Source: Ursus arctos
Lineage: Eukaryota; Chordata; Mammalia; Carnivora; Ursidae
Length of the DNA: 64,000 bases
NCBI RefSeq assembly: GCF_023065955.2
Contig: NW_026622819.1
Span: forward strand, 2,465,501-2,529,500
Direction of reading: 5' to 3'
Shown here piece by piece: positions 24,700-36,289 of the stretch. Every line of letters begins with the position of its first letter. Positions within the stretch are counted from its first letter, which is position 1. The translations under genes and the position numbers were made by a program. The notes beneath the pieces are model-generated. The model did no database searches and was not told the origin of the DNA. It saw only the letters and a list, made by a program, of their open reading frames with translations.

Positions 24700-25480
24700 G
24701 GGCAGGGATGATGTCACAGAGGGATGGGACTTCCTGCAGAGCTGGATAATGTTTTGCACAGATATTCTGGTGGGGGGAAGTTGTGACTTAGCTTTGTGGG
24801 GGGGTGGACTTTAAGGTACATGCCTACATTTTATCTTTGTACTTCATTCTGAGAAAAGCTTTGTCTTAACAATCGATGACTGCCAACAGCCACCCCCAAA
24901 CCTGGTGACTGAAGACAATGAGCGGTACTATCGCAGTGCCTTAGTCAGGCGTCCCCGGGCGCTGTGGGGCTGCTGCAGGCATCCCGCAGGCGGAATCATG
25001 GTGTCGGCGGGCTGCGGCCAGGTCACCGGGCAGCTGGGGCAGGACCCCTTCCGTGCCTGCCCCGTGCTTGTCCACGGCACTCGGATCTCAAGGGCTGTTG
25101 GACAGGGCTGCAGAGGCCCAGTCTCTGGAAACCACAGCGTGAGTACCAATTTGCAACAGTGTCCATCGTGGTGCACCGTGTGCTGTTTTCTGATCCAATG
25201 CTTTCTAACCATAAATTATTTCAAACAAATTTGTTTTCACTTTTAAGGTGAATTCTGTGCCATTGTTGAGTCCTAAGCCAAATGGTCCTCTGGACGAGGC
25301 CTCTCAGAGTCTTGCTGGGGCCCGCGAGGGTGCGGAGGCAGGAGACGCAGGGCGGCAGGCGGCCGCGTGGAGACCTGGAAGATGCGGGTGTGTCATCAAG
25401 GCCCCCTTGGTGTGGCCTCCTGCTGCAGGAGGCTCAGCTCCTTCCTCTGTAAACGAGGAGAGTGCAAATAAAGGATCCTT
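24700..25480. other. unique sequence, no gene recognised
   Basis: No exon or repeat family recognised. Frames of about 90-113 codons overlap on opposite strands at 24905-25250. Confidence 0.4.
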
Positions 25481-25486
25481 CTGGTG

Positions 25487-25850
25487 CTGTCGTCTTGGTC
25501 CGACACAGCTGCTGTAACAACAGCTCGGACTGGGGGCTGACGACCCGCATAACCTTATTTCCCAAGTTCTGGGGGCTGACAGTCCAACACCGAGGCCCTT
25601 GCAGCTTCGTGGTCCGGCGAGGTCCCCCTCCCTGGTTCATGGATGGCTGTGTTCTCGCTTCTGCCCATGGCAGAAGGGACGAGGGAGCTCTAATAAAAGG
25701 GCACAAATTCCGTTTTTCAGGGTTCCACTCCCAAGACCTAATCACCTCCCGAAGGCCCCACCTCCTACTGCCATCACCGTGGGGCTTAGGGTCCCAGCAC
25801 ATGGATTTAGTGGGGGACACACACACTCGATGGATAGCAGCCGTCTACAT
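25487..25850 (-). repeat. MaLR-type LTR (MLT1/MST-like), minus strand
   Basis: In order: 'acagctgctgtaacaacag', 'ttctgggggctgacagtcca', 'ttcatggatggctgtgttct', 'atggcagaagggacgaggga', 'gacctaatcacctcccg-aggccccacctcc', 'gggggacacacac'. This is the reverse complement of a MaLR LTR over most of its length (about 360 bp). CpG decay and mismatches are substantial. No internal gag/pol region is adjacent, so it is a solo LTR relic. Confidence 0.8.
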
Positions 25851-25906
25851 CCAACAGGCCATTATTTAAAAAAAAAAAATTCTCTTTGTTCAAAGGAATA
25901 AACATG

Positions 25907-25910
<4 letters not shown>

Positions 25911-25952
<42 letters not shown>
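25911..25952. repeat. (TA)21 microsatellite
   Basis: A pure 42-bp TA array sits exactly at the 3'-tail side of the minus-strand L1 fragment that begins at 25953. It most likely grew from the A/T-rich L1 tail. It is likely length-variable and able to form cruciform or unwound DNA. Confidence 0.98.
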
Positions 25953-25956
<4 letters not shown>

Positions 25957-26080
25957 GTTAGTCACCATACAGTACATCCCTGGTTTCTGATGTAAAGTTC
26001 GATGATTCATTACTTGCGTATAACACCCAGTGCACCATGCAATACGTGCCCTCCTTACTACCCATCACCAGCCTATTCGT
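25953..26080 (-). repeat. carnivore L1 3'-end fragment, minus strand
   Basis: 'tattatgttagtcaccatac', 'tttctgatgtaaagttcgat', 'gattcattacttgcgtataa', 'cacccagtgcaccatgcaat', 'tactacccatcacc' is the reverse complement of the carnivore L1 3' UTR. This is a short 5'-truncated insertion, and its tail is the TA array to its left. Its resemblance to carnivore-specific L1 supports the host assignment. Confidence 0.85.
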
Positions 26081-26084
26081 ACCC

Positions 26085-27170
26085 AATGGTGTGTTCAGCG
26101 GGATGAGCCAACCTCTGCATGTAGAGAGGGAGGCCACCCCGCCTGGGGACAGGGGACCACTGTTTGTAGACCACGAGTTGTTCCTTGTGGACGCCATGCA
26201 GAGAGCTAAGGTCAAGGGGCCCTTGAGTTTGGGACCCCAAAAGCCAAACCTCAGATTGAAGACAGGAAAGGAAACCCCCTGAGAACAGGGCCCCAGAGAC
26301 GGTACATTGCACACCGGTGTTGCATTTCGCAGGGAGCAGCAGAGGCAGAGGCCTCGTTGGCTCGTGGCTGACACCCCCTGCACGCGCCCTCCTTGCACCC
26401 CACCATTGACTCCAGAATTACCTTGAACCCAGGCCTGGTGAAAAAGCTCTGTCTCCCTTGTACCTTGTCACCAGGGGCCGCAGCCAGCCAGGAGAGATAC
26501 GCCCTCTGTTTCTCTTACCAAACCCACACAATATCCACACTTGCCTCTTCTGATTGAATCAGAAATCACTCTAAATCTATCATTCAATTTCAAAGCAAAG
26601 TGCAGTTAAATCAGTGGGCTCAGGGCTCTGGTGTTCTCTCCATGTGTTGCCTCTGAGCCACCTCCGCCAGGTGTGGGAGACCCGTCTGCTCTGCCTCTCG
26701 CAGGGGGCCCTCCGCTCCCGCGCTCTGCCTTCTGTCTCTGGCTCTGCCTCTTTCTCAGCATTTACAAACTAGGCTTGCAGAAAAGTATACAGCAAAGTAG
26801 GAGCAAGGCTGCACATCAACCCTTCTCAAAAATTCTTGGCTCTCTGTATTTGCTCCAGGGTTTTTAAGAAGTAAGATTCTTCAGGATGATGTTGGAATCC
26901 CTCTTTGTGCTTCTCCCTTCCCGTCTGAATGTGGTGTTGACCATCCCTGTGCACAGTTCTGTACGTTTTCTACTCAGCCTGAGCTGGTAAACGTTACATA
27001 GTCTAGCGTCACGCGTCTGGAATTACACATGCGCACACGCGTTTCCCTTCTGCGTGTTCTGTGGTTCAACATCACATGTTCTGACCTAGACTCTTGATGC
27101 TTAGAGCTTCATTTCATATTTTTTCCTTTCATTGTTAAATGCATTTATTTTAGCTTCTTTTTTTTTCTTT
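26085..27170. other. unique sequence, no gene recognised
   Basis: No coding exon is visible. The right part (from about 26880) may already be decayed L1 3' UTR on the minus strand, but I cannot align it with confidence. T-rich at 27115-27180. Confidence 0.4.
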
Positions 27171-27174
27171 TAAA

Positions 27175-27829
27175 TTTTCTTAACTTCTTTATTTTGAAAT
27201 GATCATAGATCCCTAGGAAGTTGCAAGAACCGTATGGAGCGCCCCAGCTCCTTCACCCAGGTTCCCCAGGGATTGCTGCTTACATAATGATACAATTTCA
27301 AAGCCAGGGATTTGACTTTGATGTAATGAGGCAATGGTGTGCTCCATCCCATCCCGGGTGTAGATGTCTGTGACCGCGTTACAGTCAGGACCCGGGCTGC
27401 AGACAGTACCTCAAAGCTCCCTGACACCACCCTCGGCCGTGAAACTCACCCCCTAAGTCTGGACGCCTCTCCTCGGCTTTCCGTTTATCACTGTGTGATT
27501 ACAGGAATATCATACGATACTTTGCTTTTTCCAACGGCTCGTTTTCTCTCAGGATCTCACCCTGAGGGTCCAGGCAGGTGGCAGTGGGTGCGGAGCATGT
27601 CCTGTGTACTGCTGACTCGTGTGCCAGGATCCCCAGGGACACGGGCCTCGGGCGCGTGACCCTCCGCCTGCCCAGGACACGGGGGCTGCTGACACTTAGG
27701 CTGCCGCGGACGGAGCTGCTTCTCGCTGCCCTGCACAGGCCCGTGTGCGGTGTGCGTGTTCTTCTCTCCGGGCTACACGCCCAGGAGTGCTATTGCTGGG
27801 TCAGGTTGTAAGGGGTTTTTTGAGGGTTT

Positions 27830-27876
<47 letters not shown>

Positions 27877-28830
27877 CTTTCTTGGGTTTTGTTTTTTGGG
27901 AACCTGTCGCACCGTTTCCCAGAGTGGCGGGACCATTTCCCATTCCCACCTGCGTCTCCCCGTCCTCACAGCGGTCCTCAGCACAGCTGCTCTGCTAGGC
28001 ACATACTGGTCCCTCGTCACGGTCTCCGTCACACCTGCCTCGAGGCCGGGGACGTCCAAACCGTGTTCACGGCGCGTTCAACGTGCGTCACACTCGCGGG
28101 GAAATTTCTTCTCATGCCTTTGCCTACTTTCTGATGGGATCACTTGTTTCTCCGCTGATGAGTTTGGAGAATTTTCGATGCTTCCTCGGTGGGTGTCCCT
28201 GGCGGGTAAGTGCCGTGCGCGTGTCTCCTTGCCCACAGCTTGTGCTCTTCGTCAGAGAGCAGGAGTGTTTCATTTTGATGCAGTCCAGGGGGTTGAGGTC
28301 TTTTCTTTTATGACTCGGGCGTCTGACCATGTCTGAGAACTTTTCACCAAGCCTCATCCCTGAGGACGTGGAACCAGATGGGTGGTCCCCTGAGTTACCC
28401 CTTGTTGGAGGTGCGGGCTTGCTCCCCTATGTGTGCAATGCCTCCTTCCTCCCTTGCCTGTTTCTGCACCTTCGTCAAAAACCAGCTGGCTGAATGAGTG
28501 TGGGATCTTCCTCTGGACTCTCCTCTTTTGTTTGGTCAACCTCTGTCTCTGTCCCCTGACTGGTATCACATGGTCTTGGTCACCATGTGTAGAGGAAATA
28601 GGAATGGAGTGATTTTTTTTTTCAGAATTATTCTAGCTATTCTATTTCCTTGGGCTGTCATCTAAATTTTAGAAAAATCTTGTCCACATTTATACAAAAA
28701 AGCTTAATCTGTATATCAGTTTGGGGAGAATTGACAGCAGGAGTACACTGAGTTTTTCAATCCTTGAATGTGGATTATCTCTCATTTATTTAGATCTCCC
28801 TGATTCTTTCCCCTGGATTTCATATTTTTA
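27175..28830 (-). repeat. ancient L1 (ORF2 3' part and 3' UTR), minus strand
   Basis: Reading right to left, sequence matches L1 ORF2 ('cagtttggggagaattgaca', 'atttatttagatctccctga' near 28719-28801), passes through the segment at 28090-28320, and reaches the ORF2 end ('ggagtgctattgctgggtca' near 27784; 'tttcccagagtggcgggacc'). L1 3' UTR follows at 27180-27320 (ccctaggaagttgcaagaac). The reading frame is destroyed by many stops, indels and a GTT array. Unusually CpG-rich for an old L1. Non-functional relic. Confidence 0.8.
27830..27876. repeat. (GTT)15 microsatellite inside L1
   Basis: About 15 GTT units interrupt the minus-strand L1 near its ORF2 end. Frames through it (poly-V, poly-L, poly-C or poly-N) are artefacts of the array. 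Confidence 0.97.
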
Positions 28831-28832
28831 GC

Positions 28833-28965
28833 ACACAATTCCACCCTACCAGGATGACATCATCGTGACTTACCCAGTTACATCAGCAATCACCCTGTTT
28901 CCAAACAGGACTTGACACACAGATTTTGTGGGTACATAATTCAAACCACAATATATTCCCACAAC
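28833..28965 (-). repeat. MLT1-like LTR fragment, minus strand
   Basis: 'attccaccctaccaggatga', 'cagttacatcagcaatcacc', 'ctgtttccaaacaggac' and 'ttcaaaccacaatat' follow the reverse complement of the MLT1 5' half. It abuts the L1 relic on its left. Confidence 0.65.
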
Positions 28966-28969
28966 TGAA

Positions 28970-29630
28970 ACGTCTTGTCTCTCCTTTCATCTTGTCCAAA
29001 TCTGACTCTTCTCTGATTTAGAATGTTTCAAAGTTCTGCGTTCTTCAGTGAGTAAACTAATAACTGCCTGCCTGTGGCATCTAAAGCCAAAGCAACCTAG
29101 CTCCCAAGCGCATCGCCCACGCTTCTCCCCTTGGCATTCCCCGCCCATAAGAAGTCGTTCAACAAATGGTGGGGCTCACCAGCTCCCAGGTACCAGGACA
29201 GCGACCCGAGGGCCCAGCACGGATGCAGAGGACGTAAATTCTCGGTTACGAAAGCTGCAGATCTTTGCACATTGCCTGACGCTAAGACTTGCTTTCTCTG
29301 TCCGCGTAAAGCCATAAAATAAATGTAATTCCAAAACAATCGTAATTCTGAAAACAGAGGCTCACTGGCGCCACAAAGCCAGCCACCTGCACTAGCACTC
29401 ACCGGGGTTTGTGCTAGGCTTGTATTACACTCACAAAAATAAAAATAAGGCTTGGCAAAATACACAATAGAATTTTGTACAAAAATTAAACAAATCACTA
29501 AAACCTTGTGAAGAATTATTCTGTCTTCTTCCTCCTTCATGGTTCTACTAATAATGAGCATTCTAGGGCCACAGGAGGCAAGCCCCACGTGCCTCCCCCA
29601 ACTCTGCATAATGCACTTTGCTCAAATTTA
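28970..29630. other. unique AT-richer sequence, no gene recognised
   Basis: No exon or repeat recognised. 29290-29530 is repeat-free and rich in A/T words (taaatgtaattccaaaac, aatcgtaattctg) and could be conserved noncoding DNA, but the case is weak. Confidence 0.35.
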
Positions 29631-29639
29631 CCCCACTTA

Positions 29640-29890
29640 CCCCATGGCTCCAAAGACATCCACAGGGCATTGAGTGGTGACCAAGTCCTCATCAGAGGAA
29701 CCCGTGAATGGGACCTTTTTGGAAAGGGATTAGGTTAAGGATATGAAGACATCCTGGATTATGGGCCCCGCATGCAGTGACAGGTGTCCTTAGCAGAGAA
29801 AGGAGAGGGGACATGGAAAGCCGTGCTGCCCCTGCCCCTCAGGCAGGCCTCAGGGCTTCCTGGGCAGGCTCTTGCTGCTGGAGCTCTAAC
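29640..29890 (+). repeat. MLT1-like LTR fragment, plus strand
   Basis: 'acctttttggaaagggatta', 'aggttaaggatatgaagaca', 'gacaggtgtccttagcagag', 'aaaggagaggggacatg' matches the plus-strand MLT1 series (acc-ttatttgg-, gttaagatgaggtcat, ggtgtccttataagaag, gagg-gacacaga). The right end is unclear. Confidence 0.65.
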
Positions 29891-29899
29891 ACGAGGGCT

Positions 29900-30680
29900 C
29901 ACACCTCCGCCCTGAGAACAGCTCTTGCCCAGTGCACCTTGATCTGTGCAAGGAGCATATTCATAGCATGTGGATTCCTTGGTGTGTGTACAGCTTACAC
30001 TTGTCACTTTTAAGAAGCCAGAACCAACAGAAGCATCTGCTTTGCACTTATTTGACCTCGGAAGGATGCAACAGGCCAGCTGAAGCCCGAGTTCCCTGGT
30101 TCTCCAGAGAGCAGTCAAGGCAGAGAACTCAGGTGTGGGGAGTGGGAGGGACTGTCCCTTGTCGAGCTGGTCTTTGCTACCCGCAGTGGACATATCAATC
30201 CTGCAGGATCGCCCTGCAAGGAGCCTTATGAACTGGACTTAGCAAGGGGGTCAGGGGAAGGAAGGGTGTATCCACTCGGCCTGCTCCCCATTGGCCAAAT
30301 GTCTCTGCACGAGAGGAGAACACCTCTCAGTCACCAGGGACACATGCAGCTACAGGCCACAAGATTGGAGTCCGCAGAGCTAGAAAGAATGACAGCAGTG
30401 GGGCCCAGAGGCTTGAGGGGGGCCCAAGAGCTCACCCGCACACTGTGTCCACCAAGGCTGGGCAGCACCCCCCGGGCCTCTGGAAGCCTCGCCAGGGCAC
30501 CAGGCCCTCTCCTGACCCTGATCTGGAACTGGGTAGGGGGCGAGAGGCCAGGACACACTCTGCTGCTTCTAGTCTGTGCATATCATCGTGCTTGGCATTG
30601 AGACGGTAAGAACAGGAACAAGGTACAGCTTGGTCCCACTAATAAGTAACTTGTGTCTATTCACCTGTGTGTTTTGTCCT
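29900..30680. other. unique sequence, no gene recognised
   Basis: GC-rich with overlapping short frames on both strands and no recognisable protein or repeat. Confidence 0.4.
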
Positions 30681-30684
30681 TTTC

Positions 30685-30870
30685 TAAGGACTTTGCCAAA
30701 TATAGTTAAATCACTCATAAGCAGACCCTCTGACAGGTGCAGTGCTTGGGTCTGTTTATGGTAAGGGACCTGAACAGAGAGGGGCCGTACACAGGGCCAC
30801 ACAGCGGTCCAGTGCTGGGATGAGGGTGCACAGGCAGGCGCCTGGCCTGGAGACACACTGGCTGCCCTTA
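30685..30870 (+). repeat. MIR SINE, plus strand
   Basis: 'ggactttgccaaatatagtt' followed by 'aaatcactcat', then 'ggtaagggacctgaacagag' and 'cacagggccacacagcggtc' and 'gtgctgggatgagggtgcac' track the MIR core and right half (atttaatcctca, gaaactgaggcacagag, ggtcacacagctag, gagctgggattcgaac). Diverged, as expected of a mammal-wide SINE. Confidence 0.65.
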
Positions 30871-30874
30871 CTCT

Positions 30875-33660
30875 CAGCCAAGGCTCCTTAAGAGCAGTAA
30901 GACCTGTAGATGAGCAGATTTATAGATTTAGGTGGAAGGGGGAGCAAATGGTAAATGCCCATGAGATAAGAATAAAATGTCAATGGGAGCAGACAAGTGG
31001 GACTCTGGGACCAATCCTGAAGGAAATGCACATTTCTGCAGGGAGGGTGTGCAAGCAGGAAACAGGATGAGCGAAGCCTTACCCAGCAGGGGTCCCCTTC
31101 ACTGGCCAGGTACCCTGAGGTCCACGTGCCAGGGGGACCTGAGCACATGCATGTGACCAAACTCACCCGTGGTTATCAGTGCTGTTTTAGGTTCTTAGCC
31201 TGAGAACCAGGGAGGTGGTAGTGGGAAGCTGACCTTCTCAAGGTCAAAGCAGTGGGGCTGGGAACAGTGTCTGGGACGTCAGAGCACCCAAGAACCCTCA
31301 TACCCACAGCTCATGTTTCCCGTGCGTGCTCAGCGAGACCAGCTCTCTCCCTCCCCAGACGCACTCCCAAACGGGCTCTGCTGCATTCCCACAACTCTTC
31401 TCTATTTTGCTCTTTGACCTCTCCGAGACACAAGGTCACAAGATCCAATTCCCAATACGGGATACATTTACCTGTCGTCACGCGTCCTGCCGGGATTGTG
31501 AGCCATCAGCAGGTTTGATCCGACTTGCTGAGCAGGTGTCGTCCTGAACAGCTCTTGTGTTCCGCAGGGGAACGTGGTGTAAAGGACACCAGGACCCTGG
31601 GCTCAGACCTGACGTGGCGCCTGCAATGCAATCCTGCTCCCGCCCCAGGCTCTAGTGGGTGGGATCATTCCGTCCCGAGTCACAGACGCACTAGGATGAC
31701 TTGGTCATCTAATTGGAGAGCATCTGATGAGATAAGAGCCCGTTTGTCAAGAGTCGGCCAGCTCATACTCAGTGTGCGGAGGAAGTGGCTCTCCAGCCCA
31801 AATGAGCCTGGGAGTCCTTGGGGTCCTGAGCAAGAACAACGCCTTCCCCTGGAGGAGACGAGCACGGCACCAAGCGAGAAGGGGCAGTAGTTCAGGGGTC
31901 TGAGGGGGGGGGGCTCGCTGGGGTGGGGGCGGCAGGGATCACATCTAAGATAATTAGTGCACGGGGGCCACCAAACAAGCAAGTCTGTCCTCTGGGCGAA
32001 GGAGGGGAACAGGTGGGAATGGGAAGCTCGCTCCGAGAACACCTGCATTACACATCAGTACGGAACTTGCAAGACGTGAACTGCAGAGATCCTGAAACCA
32101 CCAGGTGTCTACCCAGATGACCCCTTGACCTCTAGCATTTACAGAAGGGTCGAGTGCTGCTTTGTTGCAACTAAGGAATATCATCCTGATGTTCGCATAA
32201 GCAGAACATCACTGATACAGAACCAGCAGCTTACGAGGGGCTCTAAGAACGCAGGCATATGGAGACCTCCTGAATCATACCGACATCCACTGTGAGTTGA
32301 ACACAGCGCTGTTGTTCCTGGGGGACCCCTGTGCAGAACCAGAAGGAAAGCCCTCCATGCTCTGCCCAGCACCCCGACATCAACGACCCCAACGAAGAAC
32401 CATTTCTAGTTTCACCAAAGGTGCTGCAGTGTGGTGTTCTTGGACCCCTTGCTGCCATGTGTGAGGCAGGAGCAAGGGGGCTTGAGGTCAGCCCAGGGGC
32501 GCGTCTATGCACCCAGAACGTTCTAGTGGCCTGCTGGGCGGTGAATCCAGCAGCCCTAGACCTGCGGCTCTTCTCTCCTCATCCCTGTTTCTGCTCTGGA
32601 TCCCAGCTTCCCACGAAGATGCTGCATTTCCTGAAGTGTTTCAGTCTGTCTGATTCCTGCCTTTTCCTAATTTCCTACCTGCTTTCACTGACGGTGTCCT
32701 GCTGGTCATAAAAGCACTGGAAAAACATGCTTAGCTGCACAGGCCATTCAGAAAAAACACGCAAGTTAAGCAAGGATGATTTTGGTGTGAATGACAGAGA
32801 GCCAGACCAGTGGTCGTCTCCCTGACTGGTACCCCGCGGTCGGGTTGCAAAGGGCCCCAGGCTCCTGGTGTCCTTGGGCTGCTGAAGCGGGATGGGTCCG
32901 AGGGGAGGGGCTGACACCGGGGTCCTGGCTTCCCTGCAGCGGCCCTCCATCACGCTGCCCGGCCCGGCCAGTGGAGAGCTGTCTGCATCCCGGCCAGATG
33001 TGCTGCCAGGCAGTGGTCACACGGGTGGGGGGTGAGAACGCATTGCTGTATGGACCCCATGTCCCTGGCTAGTGATTAGATTATATGGGACTTTCGTTTG
33101 GTCTGTTTGTGGTGCTCTTTTCTCATAAAGAAGCTTTTGATTTCCATGTATCTGTAACACACACACGGACCTATTGAAATTAAAAGCAAGAGTATATAAA
33201 TATACTACTCACTTCACACATGTAAAGACTATAAAAGTACGTAAGGAAGCTTTTGTCTGTGACGGGCCACAAACACCACATCGCCTTGTCTGGGGTCCCA
33301 CAAACCTTTCACTCTCACATTTCACCTCCAGGTCCGGGTCAGGGCTCTCCCTGCAGACAGACTCAATACATAATGTTTTTTGCACCATTTGTGACAAAAT
33401 TGTAGCTAAACTCTTCCCATTTAAGAAATCGGGGAAGTGCGGTCTATTATTATGATGGAATGCTTGGCAGCAGTCTGACTAGAAGGGCAGGAGCCACAGG
33501 TGCGCACAGAAAGACGGGCAGCCCTGCCCCGTGGGCGCGAGCACCTGCCCGAGGTGGACCTGGGCCCCCACCTGGCCCCCCGCCGCCCGGCGAACGCGAA
33601 CACAGCAGCAGCCCCCGAGCAGAGCACTTCTTGGTGAGAAACCCTCTCAGTGGCACTCCT
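30875..33660. other. unique sequence, no gene recognised
   Basis: About 2.8 kb with no defensible exon. Short frames overlap on both strands throughout. A short GC/CpG-dense patch lies at about 33520-33605. A G-run lies at about 31901-31912. Confidence 0.4.
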
Positions 33661-33664
33661 GATG

Positions 33665-34125
33665 CCTTAGCCCTGTTATTGTGATTAATTAACTTAGGTG
33701 TAATTTTCTAATTGACCCAGAGTCACAAATTACTTTCTTAAACAGAAACGACAGCACAAGAAACTCCCAGAAACTGTCTTCCCTCTTCCTGCGTGAACAC
33801 CTAAAATGTAAATACGAGTCTGAGCCTCTCTTCGAGCACCTTCTCATTAAAGTGTCTTTGACAGAGAGAGCCACCCGGCTGGGGCGGCTTCTGTTCTAGA
33901 AAGGGCTCTGAAAGCCGAAAATGTCACACCCAGTGTGAGAGATGAACAGAGGCAGAGCTCAGAGCTGTGCAAAGGGACTCTCCAAACAGCGTCTGCAAAT
34001 GACTTCGGTCCCCTGGCGTGATGAATCATGGAGTCGCAAATCCTTTTTAGCTAATTGCTATCAGCTTGCGAGATTTTCCCTTCCATGTTCAATATCAATT
34101 TTCATGGCCATAGGAGATAGCGCTT
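33665..34125. promoter_or_regulatory. possible conserved noncoding element(s) next to a CpG-rich block
   Basis: Two repeat-free AT-leaning stretches stand out: 33675-33740 (gtgattaattaacttaggtg, ttttctaattgaccc) and 33990-34125 (tttagctaattgctatcagc, caatatcaattttcatggcc). They carry several TAATTA/TAATTG homeodomain-like cores and run straight into a CpG-rich block at 34115. This arrangement resembles a developmental enhancer or distal promoter. Function is inferred from texture only. Confidence 0.35.
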
Positions 34126-34470
34126 CTCCCCTGAGCCCGCTGGCGACCGGCCGATCCAACGGCAGCAGGAGCACTTAGCAGTTGGGGGTGGGGCGTCCCC
34201 TCATCACAGCTGCTGCCGGGCTGAAGGAGAGGCCGGCCCGCACCCCGCCCCGCTAATGCATTCACGGCCGTGACCTTCCCGACAGTCGTCCTCCCCTGTT
34301 CACAGAAGCTCCGCCGACTCTTGGAGCCCAAACTTCGCCTGGTCCAGGAGCCGTGGGCTGCCCCGGCCGAGCGGAGCGTGTGCGGTGGGCTCTGCTCTTC
34401 CACAGGGCACAGAACTAGCGATACCGCCGACCCCGAGCCGCTGCCCGCATGGCGCGGGTGACGTGAGAGC
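34115..34470. promoter_or_regulatory. CpG-island-like block
   Basis: I count about 34 CpG dinucleotides in about 356 bp with GC content above 60%, so observed/expected CpG is near 1. Surrounding 'unique' DNA is GC-rich but CpG-poorer. Blocks like this usually stay unmethylated in the germ line and mark promoters or enhancers of developmental genes. No ATG-starting frame here looks like a conserved first exon. Confidence 0.5.
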
Positions 34471-34474
34471 AGAG

Positions 34475-35080
34475 CCCTGTGTCATTGGGATCGGGGTGGG
34501 GGGTCGGGGCTACCATGGCCCCGAGAACCCATGCAGGACACAGGAGTGTCTCCTACTCAAGCCCTGTCTCCACGTCCTCCCCGCCGGGGACTCCCTGCGG
34601 AGTTTCCAGGAGTGCGTAGACTCTCCCGCCCACGGAGGAGTGAGGGCCACCACCCCGTGCACACATAAGCACACAGGTGCCGGGACCAGGGAGCTCTCCG
34701 GGCAGCAAAGGAGGCCTGACCGGAGTGCAGATCTGGGCCAACTCGTCTTACGCGGGAGCTTACACGCAAACATCCGAGGTCGCACAATCGCACGGCATTA
34801 ATGACCAGTGGGCTCGCTTCTGAGCCAGGACGAATGTCTACTTCTGAAGGTGTGTTGGGAGGGACATGGGGCGACCGTGCTGCCAGGACCGGGGGGTTCA
34901 GCCAGCAGCACCCTGCCAGGCCTTACACTCCGAAAAGCCTGAATCAACTTCCCCTGTGGAAAATCTTCCTACTGACGAATCAGACATCAGTACTCTGCTA
35001 CTCTACACCGACGTTAGTGCCGATAATTATTGCTGTTAATACTATTTTTGTTCAGACTGCATTTAATGGGATTTGACCAA
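34475..35080. other. unique sequence, no gene recognised
   Basis: No coding exon or repeat recognised. The four frames at 34385-34801 lie on opposite strands and cancel one another as evidence. Confidence 0.4.
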
Positions 35081-35084
35081 GGGC

Positions 35085-35235
35085 TGCCACCAGCACTAAG
35101 CACCACACACACGGACCCATCGGATCCTAACCCTGTGTGTCCAGTGTCATCACCGTCCCCACTTTACAGCAGGGGCCCGTGCTCCCGGGTGACGAGCAAA
35201 GGCGAGGACGCAGCGAAGTGCCGTCTCCACCTGAA
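35085..35235 (+). repeat. MIR-like SINE, plus strand
   Basis: 'caccagcactaagcaccaca', 'gatcctaaccctgtgtgtcc', 'gtgtcatcaccgtccccact', 'ttacagcag' and 'ccgggtgacgagcaaagg' follow MIR order (gtgctaagcactttac, taatcctcacaac, ttatccccatttacagatg, gtcacacagcta). Highly diverged and GC-shifted. Confidence 0.55.
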
Positions 35236-35239
35236 ACCA

Positions 35240-36285
35240 CAGGGCCTCCCCCAGAAGGGCTAGGTGCTCACCACATTCTATTTCGCCGACTTTGGCTTGG
35301 CTCGTTTCCCCAGCAGACCTCTGTGCAAGCAGCTGGTGGGTGACTCTGCGGATGGCCTGACTTTTCACAGCTTCTCCTTTCTACAGATGTGTGAATGGAC
35401 ATTGCGATGGAGGCACGGTGCTGCCTACTCAGAAATCAGCAGGCCAGCTGAATAAGTGACAGGTGATTGAGAACCAGCTGAAGACACTAAGTAATTGCAT
35501 TTCAGAGGGGAATTGGGAAGACAGTCCCTGTGGAGCCTCCCGGCGTTCCCTCTGCTGCCCCTGCCCCTGGGTGGGTGGGACACTGACATCCTGAGCTGAA
35601 ATCAGGGACAGAAGCCCCAGCAATCCTGTGCTTGGCTGGTCACCTCTTTTGGGTCAGTGTGGTATTACCACGTCTGGACTAGAGGTTACATTTGAGGGAC
35701 ATGGCTCTTCTGCTCCCCTTAGGAGGGCGTCCAGACAGACTGGACTGAGGAGAAGGGCTCTGAGCCAGCACCCATAGCCTGGGGCCCATCCATGCAGCTT
35801 GCTGAGTCTTGATGCCCTTGCATACAACCCAGAAATGGAATGATGTGACCCTCAGGGTTGAACACAGCAGGTTATCAGAAATAGTGCTTACTTTTAATCA
35901 GCATATATCTAAATCCACATACAAATGGTTTTGCTGGGCAGGATGCCTTCTCTGAGATGACCGCTCTCTGGACAGAGGGCAGGAGGCTGCCTGTCCACGC
36001 TATCTTCGTTCTGACCCTCTGCGTGAGGAGAAACGGGAAGCAGAGGCCACGCTCCACTCCTGTGCTGAACTTCTGTGCCTTCATCAGAAAATCTGGCCTG
36101 TCTGTACATGTTTCCTCATGTGTATGGGATGGCCTGGAGCAGCGTCCGTCCACTGGCACGGCTCAAGAGCACGAACAGGAGGATGTGGCCAGTCCCTCTG
36201 AAACGTGGTCTGTGTGGCAGGGGCGCACCATGACATCACGGACCCTCCTCTCTCCATTAGAGGGTGCAGTGGCCCCAATTATGCC
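35240..36285. other. unique sequence, no gene recognised
   Basis: No coding exon or confident repeat. Frames of 60-117 codons at 35875-36310 overlap on both strands. Confidence 0.4.
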
Positions 36286-36289
36286 TAGC

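Noticed and set aside
27745..28336. Poly-valine, poly-leucine, poly-cysteine and poly-asparagine frames
   Set aside because: They are the three phases of the GTT/AAC array inside a dead L1.
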